Source: Viscum album (taxonomy: Eukaryota > Streptophyta > Magnoliopsida > Santalales > Viscaceae). Taken from it: DNA of 64,000 bases. The notes under the pieces are model-generated. The model worked only from the letters and a program-made list of their open reading frames with translations. It had not been told where the DNA came from and did not search any database. Below, piece after piece: positions 49,620 to 62,968 of the stretch. How positions within the stretch are numbered: the stretch's first letter is position 1; each line of letters opens with the position of its first letter. The stretch is from contig OY728136.1 in assembly GCA_963277665.1 (NCBI GenBank), positions 804,971,123 through 805,035,122 of the forward strand, written 5' to 3'. The translations under genes were made by a program, and so were the position numbers.

Positions 49620-52205
49620 TGTAATGACCCGACCCTATTTTCCTAGGGCTAGTGCGTTATTTATTACATTGTCTTGATCACAAGAAAGTCAAATATCTAT
49701 GTACCTTTCAGTTTAGCTATCTTGGAAATTATATTACAAACATGATCATTACATTAAAATTTCAAAAATAAAATACAACATAGATAATACATTGTGAACA
49801 ACATTATTATCCTAGATTAGACCTGTATATAAATTATAATACACTTCATGGAATCATGGAAAATAAAATATAAGAATTAGGTGAGCTCATATTCTTAATA
49901 AGGGTAAATAATTCTGCTGAAGCCATAATAAATAAATATAATTTTTTAAGGAAGGATGTATAATAAAAATGATATCCATATATACATAAACATGAAGATA
50001 ATTTGGAAATAATAAATCAAACATCACCATATAAATAGGCACATGGATATTCCACAAGTTGATTAACCACATGTAATTACAAACCTTATAAATTTGGAAT
50101 ACATAATGCAGGATATCCTTATCACACTGTCAAGGCTTCCACCAATACACAATACATAATTGGGTAAGACTTTAGCCAAAAACGAATCATAATTGTCCCG
50201 TGAGACCTACCAATACATCTAGGGGATATAGAGGGCCTCTCCGAACACTTACAAAGTCCAATGAATTTATCTTAATAAAGGGGTATAATATAACCAATGT
50301 AAAAATTCATATTAAAACATTCATATGAAATTTAAGTATTTATTCCATAAGCTATGAATGATATCAAAATAGCACATACATATTAAAAAATATCCTAAAA
50401 ACATCAATAAAATTTAGAACATTGTATCTTAATATATTAACCTTAGTTGAGAATAACATCCAACAAAATATGTTGACATAGATGAAAATGATCTAACAAA
50501 ATCATTATAACTCTATTAGAAATATACAATTTTTACATTGAAATCATTTAAAATCCTACATAACTATAAAAGAAAAAATTTCATTAATAATAACAAAGTA
50601 AGCTTGTATGGTAAGAATCAAAATGATAAAGAATCATAATGGCATAAAATAGTCTATCGACCCCATATGTTAAAAAACATTCTTTCCTTAATTTGTCGAA
50701 AAGGTTCTGTACTACCACCTTTGAAAAAGGACAGAATGATTTCCATAAATTTTTTTATAAAAATTCAAACATGGGTATAAATGACACTCAAAAATATTCT
50801 AAGAGTATAAATTGTATTTTTAAATACATGTTTAATAAGCATGGACATGAATGATAAATATGTCCCTATTGATACTTACGTATAAATAATCTCAGATAAT
50901 AATGAGATTGTGAAATTAATACTTAAATTGTAATTTAATTTAGTTGAGGGTATGTTTTCCTCATATATAATGGTTAAATATTGTTTATAAATTATATCAG
51001 TACCATATACATATTTAGGATCTCATATATGATCATATTATCTCATTTTGTTAAGAAAATTTCTGTATTACCATTATTTCGGGTGTTAATTGCTTTCTTT
51101 ACCTACACATGTTCTATTAAGTATGTACTATTTCTTATATAGAGTATATATTTTATTCAAATACATAGTGATAATATGTTCATAAATACACTATTTTCTT
51201 ATCATATGATTTTTATAATCAATCTTGAATCTATAATGTGGGTAATGAATCTCCTCACTTTATGGAGATGGTAGGCCATATGTACGCACGAGAAACAACA
51301 TAATTCAATTAATGGTTAAATTATATTGAACTGGATGGTATATTAATTATAAATAATCATAATAATGTAATATTCATTGTTTTTATCAATTATACTCATC
51401 ATTATACCCTTCAAAATAAAGTAATGTTGAATAACAAATTACACCACGATGTGGAGATGATAATCCATATATACGCACACATGAAGATATTATTATTCAT
51501 ATGATGTATAAAATGATTAATATGGTTGTACAATGATTATAATTAAATCATAATATATGAATGATACTATATTTATTACATTGTTTTAAAAACAATATAG
51601 ATAGAGGAATTAGAAGAAGAAAAGAACCTTGAATGAAGGGATAATATGATTGCATATCCTTCAGGTGTCTAATTTTGATTTCCATAAAAAGACTCCTAGA
51701 GTTTCTTTTCATCCAAATTTATGGACTATAGGATTAATTTATTGATTTTTATAGGAGTTTTTTGTAGGTTTTGGCCTATCCAAATGTCTATAGAGGTGTG
51801 AATAAAAGAGAATGAGATGTTCCCTTTTATAGGAGACATGAGGGGCACTTTAGGAAAGTCTTTAAATATTAAATTAGTATAAATTGATATTATGTTTATA
51901 ATGGATAAAAATTGATTTACTTCGAGGATAATATGAGGATGGTTTAAAATTATCTCAACCAATAGGTTTTAGACAAGTTTAGGTCATGAAGTTAACTTTA
52001 TCATTTAGTGTTAACCCTTAGATAAGTAATTACACTCTTACCTTCTCTTATAGTAATTTTATACTATATAGTTAATATATTTACTATAAAATTCCAATAA
52101 TTAATCATGTGGATCCTTATTGAAATTTCATACAATATCTATATCAGTTGGATGAATCTTATATTTTTATGACCATTATATCATTTAATAAAATAGTGTT
52201 TTTAT
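49620..52205 (-). mobile_element. LTR of the 14.9-kb family, cut by the duplication junction (copy A)
   Basis: On the plus strand it starts TGTAATGACCCGACCC, like the LTR end at 14,859, and follows that LTR in order: a GGTGAGCTCA-type block at about 49,880, the GAGACCTACC block at about 50,200, the paired motif at 51,263 and 51,452, and the block near 52,080-52,200 matching about 17,270-17,390. It stops at 52,205, roughly 1.1 kb short of a whole LTR. No primer-binding site adjoins its inner end, so it is either a solo LTR or the rest of its element has been replaced. Confidence 0.78.
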
Positions 52206-53019
52206 TCATCACTATTGTTTTATTCAAAAAAATATAAATCCTAAAATGATAAATATTTTATTATTTCGAACATAAAATAAATATTTTACCCTTTTAAATT
52301 AATATATTACATTTATAAATATATTACAGATAATTATCAAAAAATTTATTTAGAGACTCTTATTCGACACAATCACCCCCAATTACACTAGGTAACTTCA
52401 TTATAAAATAAAAAATTAATTTAAAAATGAAACTAGTTAGATAAAATATTCACAAATAATTGTTTCTTTGGTTATTAAATTCATTATAATAAATGTGAAT
52501 TATTTATCAATTTATATTTTAATAAAAAGAATTCCAAATTTAATGAGAGCCCACTTTTTCTTTCTTTTTTCTATCACTAGTGTATTCATATAGTGGAAAT
52601 AAATATATTTTTTTTAATTAAAATTTACCTTTTAATAATAACATTTTTTTTATTTTATAATTTATCATATCATTATCATGATTATAAAATAAAAAAAATA
52701 TTGATTTATTAATCTTGATGGTTAAATACATTTTAATTCATCTTATAGAACTGAATTTTGAGTTGTTTCTTTAAAATCATTGAGTTGTAAAGTGCTTATA
52801 TATAATGAAATATCGTAATTAATATTTAAATCACTAATTTAAAATTAATTGTTAATTATATTATTATCCATAATGGAATAAAATATGATTTTTTTGAAAT
52901 TTATTTTATTTAATTGTTCAATTTATTATAAAATTATAACTAATTTATATGAAAAAGTTTTTAGTGGGTGAAAAAAATATAAAAATATCATAAAGTGACA
53001 TATAATAAAAATTATCTTA

Positions 53020-53045
53020 TAATATATATATATATATATATATAT
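53020..53045. repeat. TA microsatellite (copy B)
   Basis: About 13 TA units, longer than the copy A counterpart at 39,690-39,708. Confidence 0.8.
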
Positions 53046-53539
53046 TTTTAATTAAAAAAATTAATAATTTATATAACTTAATAGAATAATCTATGATTAT
53101 TTTTTTATTATTCTACAACTTCAATATTGTTTATAAAAGTTTCAAACAAAAGGCCAATCAAATACATCATTCTAGGGTACAAAAGTTTTTTATGAATATC
53201 CCAATTCATGGGAAGGATTCCCTCTTCTAAATTCTCTTTTTTAACCATTGATAAAAAATAATACATTGAGATCTTTTTTAAAGAGTTTATCATAGAATGA
53301 ATCCAATGAACCATATTAGCTTTTCATCAGTAATTTATTAGCTTCAATGTTCTTCCGTATAGATATATAATTTTTGGAAATGATTAATATTGTATAATTA
53401 AAAATTTGAAAATATAACTCCCAAATAATTTTGAATATATTAATTTGAGAATAAATTTAATTTCTACAACATCTTGTGATGCACGCAACATCAAGTTTAA
53501 ACGAAACATGATACTATATGAAAATATTATTAAAAAATA

Positions 53540-56500
53540 TCCATTATAATGTAGCTACTAAATTTAAAGATATGAATATGTTACACATGAATGTTATGTT
53601 TTTATTTATTAGAAATAAAAATCAGAATCATTTAAAATACAAAAATGTTTCCCAAAGAAACTATTTGTTTTTTCTAAAATATGGTTTAGTTTTTCTTCAA
53701 GAAAATAATCTAAAATTAATTTTTACCACTTTTGTATAATTAATTATATAATATTAACATCATTTAAAATATAATAATATATAAACTATCTTATGATTAT
53801 TTTTTGGGTTTTCTTAAAAAAATAATTATTTTAAAATGATTATTGAAAAACAGAAAAATTTACATGAAAATCCATTTTAATTATAATTATTTGTTTAGTT
53901 AAATTATATGTAGACAATATTTATGTCAGAATTAGTCTAATAATATATTAATAAATTATTTATATGAAATTTGAATTATTTTCTTATTAAATTTTGATAA
54001 AAAATGTTATATAATTTTGATAATTTTTCTTTTGAGTGTATAGTTTCACATCAAGTTTTGGGGGTTAATTTTCAATTAAAAATTCCCACTTCTTGAAATT
54101 TTAAATTTTATCAAGTATTAAATATTTTAAATGAAAATAATTTATATTTTAAAATACGTTTATCTTCATTTTTTACCAAAATAAATTGTGAAAACAATAG
54201 AAATGTAATTACCACAGCTAAGGTAAAATGGAATTACATCAGGGTTAAACAATACATATAAGTGTTATAATGAACTAATATATTGAATAAAATAATTTTT
54301 ATGAAAATATTTAAACACTATAATGTATTATTTTAGAAGACACTCTATTTTGGGACATTTTTTTAATGTTATAAACATGGGTACACATTTTTCTTTTCGA
54401 ATATTACATCTATACCACTCTCTTAACTTATACAAGGAATGAACATATCCTATCCTCTAAACAACATAAAAAAATTGGGGTCATCTTTTACTAACCCAAA
54501 TATCATCCCAAAATCCATAATACCATCCAAGGATCATTATTTTGGTCAAGAATGCAACATATGAAGGTTTTTAGTGTAATGCTAACGACATTACCCAAAT
54601 AAGAGGTGAGGTTATTCAACAATATTTTTTATTTTATCTCTTCCTCTACATCCTCTAATTTTATTCAATCCATTATTATAAAATTACATAAAAATATTAC
54701 ATATTTTCATTTTTGTTATGTTTATTACATAAAACCATCCTCACTTCCATCGAATGGGTTATGAAAACGTCATTTATGTGCACCACAGACTACTACCTTG
54801 GGAACTGATGTCATCTATTTATCCATTACCACCTCTCATAGTTGTGTATGATAATGTATATAAATTAAATTTATGAAACCTATAACATAATAATAATTTT
54901 TTTATTAATTATATCATATATAAAATTTTTTACTTTCCATTCTATAGGTTATATTATTACATCACTCATGTGTACTGTGAATTACTACCTCACAATGTGA
55001 TGTGATTCATCTTGCACTAACGCTTTATATAGATGGTAATAATAATAATTATAATGGTTATATTTTATATAAATTAAATAATTATGATATTTATGAAATA
55101 TTTATCTCTATTAAATGTTAATATATAATTTTATTTTTTACATGTTCACTCGCTAAAGATGATAATGGTGTTCATGTGTGTGAGGAATTCCACTTTCCCA
55201 ATGCAATGTGACTCTATTTTCATCACCACACCAAATGGATGATATATATAATTTTATATAATGGGAATAAGGTGGTATTTATTATATTATTATAATTATA
55301 TAATTATGAAATAATACATATCTCTTTTTTATAATGATCATTGGAAAATAGAAGCGTTACTCATTCTTACGTATGACATACCGTCTCTATGATCATAATG
55401 TACATCATTTTTTAAAAAATTAATTATTTGAAAAAACATATAAGTGGGTTATACATATTATAATTATAAAATGATTTTCATTTTAGATATGATGATATAA
55501 TTACCACATAGATTAATATTCTACCTACCAATGTTATTTTTCACACATAAGTCAAATATCATCAAGACACCTTATGTACACATAATTGATTATCTAATTT
55601 TATATAAAATGGAAATATGTGATATAAATGAAATAGTAAACATGAAAACTTTTCTTATCAATATAAATAATTTTCATAATTTTTTTATTTAGGATTATAA
55701 AAAATGTATTTGTCGATTCAGATTCAATGTAAGGGACTTCATCTCAATTTATTTTCATTGAGGAATATTTTATTGTTATACACCTAATATATATTATATG
55801 GTGCGTGTACTACCACTTTGACAAGTAATATCGTGATTCTATAATAATTCATGGTCTTTTGTGTTCTAATTTTAATTAATCTAACAATGTGGATTTGGCA
55901 TGAATGTTACCAAGTAGTAACTAATTTCATTCCCTTGGCTGATATTACTTCTTTGATTTCCTTTGATATTATAAGAAAATATGTATAATTACATTATATT
56001 ATATTATAAATTATTTCATATTTTTCTATGTGAATTTTACTAGGATAAATATAATCAATTTATTTACTAATTATCATATCAATGTTCTGATCATTATAAG
56101 GTACTTTTTCTCAATTTCAACTTATTGATAAATACTATATTGTTATTCACCTAATATAATTTACATTGAGTATATAATTCCACTTTTATATATAATATTA
56201 TTATTAATTCAAACTTAATTATATTTAATGTTTAAATTTTAACTATTTCACACTATTTGATTTGACTTAAAAATTATAAGTGGAAAAAATTATTATATAA
56301 TACAACTTTCTTTTGTGATTATTAGATTTATCGTGACAGAATCACATTATTTTAATCATTTTCACTAGGCATTACATTTATCTTAAATCTATATTTTTTG
56401 TATAAATTGGTATTATTATTTCTTGAACCGCATTCCATTTTCTATATACGATGTATACATTAATAGTTATTTGATTAATTAGGTATTTATTTATTAATCA

Positions 56501-57195
56501 TTTTTATTGATTCAATGAGGATATTTGATTGTAAAGAAAATTGTCCATGAATTAAATAAAATATTAAATAAATAAGTAATTCATTAAACATACATTGATG
56601 GGTGAGGTAAAGAATTATATATCCCCTGGATTCATCAGTAAGAATCGTGGTGAAAATCAACTGACTAAATTAAAGAGGATTGAATTTATAGTTTAATCCA
56701 TCACATAAAAGGTCATTATTGAAGGATTATCATGATTATTGAGATCATGACATCCAAAAATTATGATTTTTTATTATTGAGAATTCTTTTATTTTATTAT
56801 TATTTTTGTATATTCTTGTTATCGATTATTATATATCTTATTATCCATGATATTTTTAAAAGGATGTTATTTGTTAATGAATTTTATTGTCAATTTATTG
56901 ATTAAAGTTTTTTGTATTCTATTATTTAACATTTCATATAGATTATGCCATATATTATCATGATATTAAATTTTTTAAAATGGAATATGTTATTAGTTAT
57001 TTTCTATTCCTTGATGATTTTTATTATTTAATCATGAAAGATTACATTGTACATAACCTTTATTGGGAACATAATATCACCTTTATTATCTTTCTTTTCC
57101 ACCTGAATATGATGTAGAAATATATAAATGGGTTTCAAAGGATTAATATCATTTTTTATTTCTTATTATTATGTTTTATTTTCTTTTACCAATGT
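53540..57195 (+). mobile_element. Long 5' LTR of the plus-strand gypsy element (copy B)
   Basis: Duplicate of 40,200-43,854. The phased motif is kept near 54,780, 54,971, 55,178, 55,370 and 55,803. The fourth copy here (CTTACGTATGACATACCGTC) is closer to the motif in the minus-strand LTRs than its copy A counterpart. This strengthens the claim that the two LTR groups share the motif. Borders are approximate. The open frame at 53,518-53,739 is not recognised and is broken in copy A. Confidence 0.55.
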
Positions 57196-57507
57196 TAAAT
57201 GTGTATCATGACTTTATTTAGTTTTCTAAAACTGCTATACTTATTTGTACAATAGTCATTGACCATTTATATCAATCCCATTATTATAAGGAACACAACA
57301 ACACTAGGATACTAGTGTGAAGGTGTCTAAAATTGGTATTCGTGTAATTTTAGTTTAATCATTGAGAACTAAATTTAAGGGAAAATAGATTATAGAATAT
57401 AAACCTATTATAAACATTGGGGATAGGAATTAATGAAAAACCTAATATATTGGTATGGAATATATTATGTGGTTCTTCCTAGAATTAAATTTCTATCTAG
57501 ATACTAA

Positions 57508-57729
57508 TTGGAATTAATTGTGGTTTATAGGTACCTAGGGTTAACATATCTTAATAAGTCACATTTGATTATATTAAATATCCAACTTTTTCATGATAGT
57601 GAGCCTTACATCACAACATATTTTACACTCATAGAATATATTTTTAGGATAATTAATATTCCATTTACAAAAATTTTTATAGAATTAAAAAATAAATATA
57701 TTCCCAAAGAAACCAAGATTAATATTTAA
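57508..57729 (+). other. Open frame of 73 codons, counterpart of 44,164-44,385
   Basis: Starts MELIVVYRYLGLTYLNK and ends KYIPKETKINI. It has the same length as the copy A frame with about 14 amino-acid differences and no stop. No domain is recognised. Confidence 0.3.
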
Positions 57730-57739
57730 ATTTTAAAAA

Positions 57740-58800
57740 TGATAAAAATTACAAAAATAATGAAATTATGAGTGAAAATTATGATATAGAATTCCTTACC
57801 ATTAAATCAGAAACATCACCAGATGATACATGTATACATCCGCCAAAAGCAGCTCTACTAAATCAGATTCATTAGGAATATGTGAATCCAAAATCTATTT
57901 TTATAGAAGGTAGTGTTCATACAGATTATGTACCTATTATAGAAGAATGCATTGATTAATTTCTTGTGGAATTACTAGGACATCCCCCAGAATGTGATGT
58001 TTAGTTTCCTCTTAATTTAATCCCTAATTCAATAATAATAACAAATACTCCCAATATATTATAAAATGTATAATGATTGGTGCTCAAAAATCAAATATAG
58101 GGTTTGGAAGATAAATTATTTATTATCCCAATTTCATTGTATTGGGGAGCCCCTATTCTCTTTATTATGAATGTTGATGGATCCATGATATAGTTCATTT
58201 ATTATAAGGAATTAATTATCCTTACGATATAAAACAAGTATCCTTTTCCTAAAATTGATCAATTATTTTGTCAAATTCCATGAGACCAATAAATTTCAAT
58301 GATTATCCATCATTCTAAGTATCATCAATAATTGTTAAATAAGGAATAAATTCCAATGAAATATTTACAAATGTGATGCAGACATTACAATTTTATAGTA
58401 ATTCCAATTTTCTTAGAAGATACACCCTCTACTTTTACTTCTAATAAATATAGTATTCATTTTTTATATTGATTATTTTTTGTGGTATTCATTGATAATA
58501 TATTGGTATTTTCTAAAATCTACTAGGACCCTGAGAATCAATTATAGATAATTCATGAGGCTCTTATAACTAAATATTCCAATAATAAATGTACCAATTC
58601 TAGTGTTTTGCATCATGACATTTATTTTCATGTCTATATTGACTCTATAGATGAAATTACAGTTGATCGTATAATGAAAATCTCCGTTAAATAATGGACA
58701 ACACCAAAAAAACATAACTGTTGTATAAAGATTCATTATTTCTACAGTACTATTGGTGATTCCATCATAATTGTTCAAAATTTGAAACCCCATTACAATG
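57740..58800 (+). pseudogene. Ty3/gypsy reverse transcriptase, copy B (dead)
   Basis: Counterpart of 44,400-45,480. Visible blocks are LVELLGHPPECDV, YWGAPILFIMNVDGSM (58,140-58,190) and VVFIDNILVFSK at about 58,482-58,517, followed by the EITVDR block near 58,655. The catalytic F-I-D-D is FIDN, as in copy A. Stops at shared places (for example after the VK preceding WTTPK) also predate the duplication. Confidence 0.83.
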
Positions 58801-58899
58801 ATTATATATAATGGGGGTAATGTTTATTTGTAAAATGGAATGTGAAGAATGATTTTATAAACTAAATGGGATATTCTTATATGCTCTTATTTTGAATCT

Positions 58900-59420
58900 A
58901 AAATCTTGAGATTATGGTTTTGTGATAGATGTTAATGTGTCAAAGATGGGAAATAGTTGTTTCCTAATGAAAAGTTATAATGTTATATCATGTTCATAAA
59001 CATAATTTAAGTCACACAAATAAAACTATCCAACCCACAATATTGAGTTGGGAGTTCTAATATTTTCATTGTAGATATGAATACATTATCTCTAAAGTGA
59101 AAGGTGTTGAATATGCGCAAACCATAATAGAGTGAAATACATATTTTCATAAAAATATATTTGTATGAGGAAAATCTTATTTATTGAGCTACCTAATGAT
59201 TATGATTTCTCAATACACTACCACTAAGGTAAAACCAATAAGACAGTCGATACATACAATATCAATGATCATAGTGATCTAACCAAAATGAATATTGAGA
59301 GATATCCTTTGTCAACATATCTAGTTATGATGTATATAGTAATTATTATAGAATATGATACATACCTATCTTTTCAAATTATTGAGAAAATTAGTTTATT
59401 CAAAATTATAAATTTTTTTC
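58900..59420 (+). pseudogene. Ty3/gypsy RNase H region, copy B (dead)
   Basis: Counterpart of 45,560-46,060. The end of the domain can be read at about 59,185-59,260 (NDYDFSIHYH, stop, GKTNKTVDT). Other blocks are too worn to place. Confidence 0.7.
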
Positions 59421-59439
59421 ATTCTGAGGATCATAACTT

Positions 59440-60860
59440 TTAGAAGAAAATTAAAGGTGTGAATTTTTGGAAATTAATAAACAATATTTATATTAATATA
59501 GTGTCATGAAACATAGAAAGAATACTATGTTTTCCATATAAACCTGATATAAAAAGGGAATTAGTGGATTACAATCATAGATCAAACTTATATATATAAC
59601 ATGATATCATAAATATGTATTGAGATATGAGGGAATACTTTTGGTGGAATAATGTGAAGATGGAAATTGTAGATGGTGTTTATATTTTTTTGGTTTGAAA
59701 GTAACTGAAATATATAATAAATCATAAAATTGGATTCTTGAAACCTCTTCCAATTCCTATGCTAAAATGGGATGACATTATAATAGACATTATTACAGGA
59801 CTACTAAAGGATCCTATAAATAATGATGTAATATTTTTTTATCATTGACTGCTTATAAAATTCTTCAATTTACTCATTATTAAAAAAAATTAACCTTATG
59901 ATCTCAATACAAGGACCTATACTAATTATGTTTTCATAATTTAAGGAATAACTCCTTCAATTGGGTTTGATATTTCTCCCAATTTTACACCAAAATTATT
60001 AATTTTTTTTTGAGGGATCTTGATACTGATCATCATTTGAGCACATCCTACCATCCTTAATCTAATGGATAGTTTGAAAGTACTATTAAGATAATACAAG
60101 GAATGTTGAGTTTGTACTAACTTTTCATTGAATGTATGTAGTACTAGTATTTATATATGGTATTGTTTTACTAGAAAAATATTTATTATTCATGTATTCA
60201 GATGGTTCCTAAAAAAGAATTATATGGAAAGGGTTTTCTTACTCCAACATGTTATGATGATGTTGGTGAAAATAAAATTGAAGGCACATAACATTTTAGT
60301 GGGAAAATTAAAATGGTAAAGTTTATTTAGACTCATATTAATAAATATCAATGTAGGAAACATAGTTATGCCAATAATCAGAAGAAGAATTTGGAATTCT
60401 AATTTTGAAATCATGTCTTCTTGAATGTATCTCCCTCAAATGGTGTTATAAATTTCATTTAGAAAGGGAAACTAATCCCCTAGTACATCATGATCCTTAA
60501 AAACCATGATATAATTGAATTTTTTTTCTTAATGTTTGGAAATTACACCATATCTTCTAATCTTACATGAAATATTTCACACATAAATTTTAAGGAAGTA
60601 CATGTCATACCCAATGCATGTTCTAACCTCTGACTAAAATTGAGTTGGAAACTGATATATCTTATTATGAAGAATCCAACCCAAATCATGATACAAGAGA
60701 GAAATTATGGGGGAATCAGATGAATTTTAAGTTAAATGTACATTATAGAAACAATAAGACATTGTAATAAACATCGGAATGAGAGTTTGTTATGGAGATA
60801 AACATTATCAATCTTTTTAAAAGGCATTATGCTTGAAATTTTTAATTTTATTATTTATAG
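59440..60860 (+). pseudogene. Ty3/gypsy integrase, copy B (dead)
   Basis: Counterpart of 46,100-47,520. The core block reads HHLSTSYHP, a stop, SNG, a stop, FESTIKIIQGML near 60,030-60,110. The catalytic Glu is kept here, unlike copy A, but the flanking Gln codons have become stops. The C-terminal blocks (THINKYQCRKHSYAN near 60,330, then the block with the VSP motif) are present but shifted. It is inactive but is the better of the two copies for identifying the family. Confidence 0.82.
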
Positions 60861-61179
60861 GATTGTATAATAAGAGACCGCAATAACATAAAATATATTT
60901 ATTTATTAATAAATATTATTTAATGGATATCATGTGACGCATGAAAAAATTAATTAAAAATTCATTCTTTATTAAAATAATATTTTAACATTTTCAGTAT
61001 ATCCCAACAATTAAATTAGAACGTTTGAATATAAGTGACTAAATTAAGAAATATATATTGTTTACACATTTTTTGGTCTTGAAAATTAAACATTGAAGAA
61101 TAAAAAACATTCATTTTTTTGATAATTGAAGGAAAAAAATAAAATGGAGGAAGATTTCGAGGAACAATTTATAGAGAAG

Positions 61180-62966
61180 TTGAAAAAAATAAAAAGGACG
61201 AAATTCCATGAACTAAGGCTCCCTATGCAGACAACCACTCTTCATGGTGGTCCGCAACTCCACCACTCCGCAATAGCCCCATGAACAGAAATTGTTCAAT
61301 GAAATGGAGGATCTACGATTCCCTTTAATGACATAATGTAGCTTGCGAAAAGGGGAAGTGATATCCATCCACACAAAATATTTCCACCAAACTATATAGT
61401 TATTAGGAAAAGGTGGTGTCGACGCCTCTAAAAAATGAAATGAAGCCTTTTGTGGTGCCCGATGGGGATTTCAGTGACCAAAAAGTCCTCCCACAGGCTA
61501 TGTCCCCCTTAGGCTTTCGAAAATGGAACCCACAACCGTCATGCATGACCAAATATATCCATATCTATTTCCCCTCGCATCACTATAAGTTGAATCCAAT
61601 GGGAATAGAAAAGAGTTCAATTAATCATTGGAATGGAGAAGTACTAAAGGTTTCAACCAATAACATTAAAAATATAGACTCCATAGAAAATTCCATTATG
61701 GTAAAACCAACCAAATATAATTAAGGATGAAAAATAAACTTATTGGAAGCTAGTGAACGCCATAATCTTTTCATAGAAACAATTGATGAGGAACATAACC
61801 AATGGCCCCTTAGTAAACTATAATCCTTCAAAACAAAGAGCATTGTGGGTGAAACCCTTCCCCATGTATTAAATTCCTATGAGAACCGAACATGACCGCA
61901 TGTACATTATGATACGTGGATTAAATCTCTCCCAACATAGTAAAGAACTATACAGATCAAACCTAGGTCTGCATACAACTATGGTATGTGGACATCCCAC
62001 TTACCTACGTAGAATGAAACTAAAATGAGGAAACTACATTCCACGTAAGAACAAGCTATGTGGAATGGGGTCTTATAGGGTATTCCAGTCTCTGGATCAA
62101 ATCATTTCCTTTGGTCTCACCATGACCCCAGACCCTTCTGAAAACCATTCTAATGGAAATAACCCAAGGACTTTTACAAATAAAAAAAATTAGTGGTAAA
62201 ATCATAAGGTGCATCACTGTTCCATTTTTGAGTAAATATACCAATGTTAAATAGAGTCAGGTGGGATACCCCAATAGAGAGTAGGACCCTTAGAACAACC
62301 CTAAATCTATATTCCCATTAAATGATGGTTTTGAATGTGGGGTGCTAATGTGAACCTACATGTTCTAGTGATTAAGGGGAATTATTGGCTATTGCCTTTG
62401 ATGAAGGTCAGTATTGAGCATTCCTCTATTTTCCTTGGAATCAAATTTAGGTAACTACTTCTAAGGTAATCCCTAATACTTTCTTATGGGTGGTGGTGCT
62501 CTTGAACATATTATCCTCCTCTAAGGATTTATTCTGATAGATCACTAAACATGACTACACGAGAGATGAAAACAAGAGATAAAATAGGCACACTCAAACC
62601 CCCCTCCCCCCATTTAGCTCTATAATAATCCATATGTCGATAAGGTCATATCGTGTGTTCATCAAATCTATTTCTTCCTCTTATTTCTCACACCGAGCAT
62701 GGGTAACGTGGGATATGAGTTTCATAGTGATCATAACATCTACATGATCCCAATTAATATAACAGAAAACATATATTCATAAGCCGCAAAAAACTACAAT
62801 AAAACTATGCCTCATTAGGATATAGTCCCATATCAAATCCCATTGAATGGGAAGCTCCCATACATGAGCCCCAATCATGCCCCCATGATGGGACTCCTCC
62901 AAAGAGTAAGTCATATCTAAAACAAAAGTATGTGGGATTTGATCCCCAAAAAACAATGACAAATAG
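61180..62966. other. Unidentified segment, copy B counterpart of 47,840-49,617
   Basis: Same sequence character and order as copy A. Minus-strand frames at 62,777-62,962 (starts MSLFFGDQIPHTFVLDMTYS) and 62,056-62,244 correspond to the copy A frames but are broken at different points. A plus-strand frame of 103 codons (61,413-61,724) is open only here and is likely chance. Confidence 0.4.
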
Positions 62967-62968
62967 GA

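Larger units (their letters stand above)
38875..52205 (+). repeat. Tandem duplication, copy A (13.33 kb)
   Basis: From TCATCACTATTG at 38,875 onward the sequence matches 52,206 onward, base by base with small indels. The offset is 13,331 at the left end and 13,349 at about 49,621. Identity is about 90-95% in stretches compared by eye. Copy A contains a plus-strand gypsy element, an unidentified segment at 47,840-49,617, and a minus-strand LTR that ends at 52,205. Copy B starts in the middle of that LTR, so the repeat border is not an element border. The event is a tandem segmental duplication. Confidence 0.9.

Noticed and set aside
53108..53314. 68-codon minus-strand frame resembling the start of a copia RT
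   Set aside because: Spacing between the few agreeing residues does not fit the family, and the copy A counterpart is broken by shifts.
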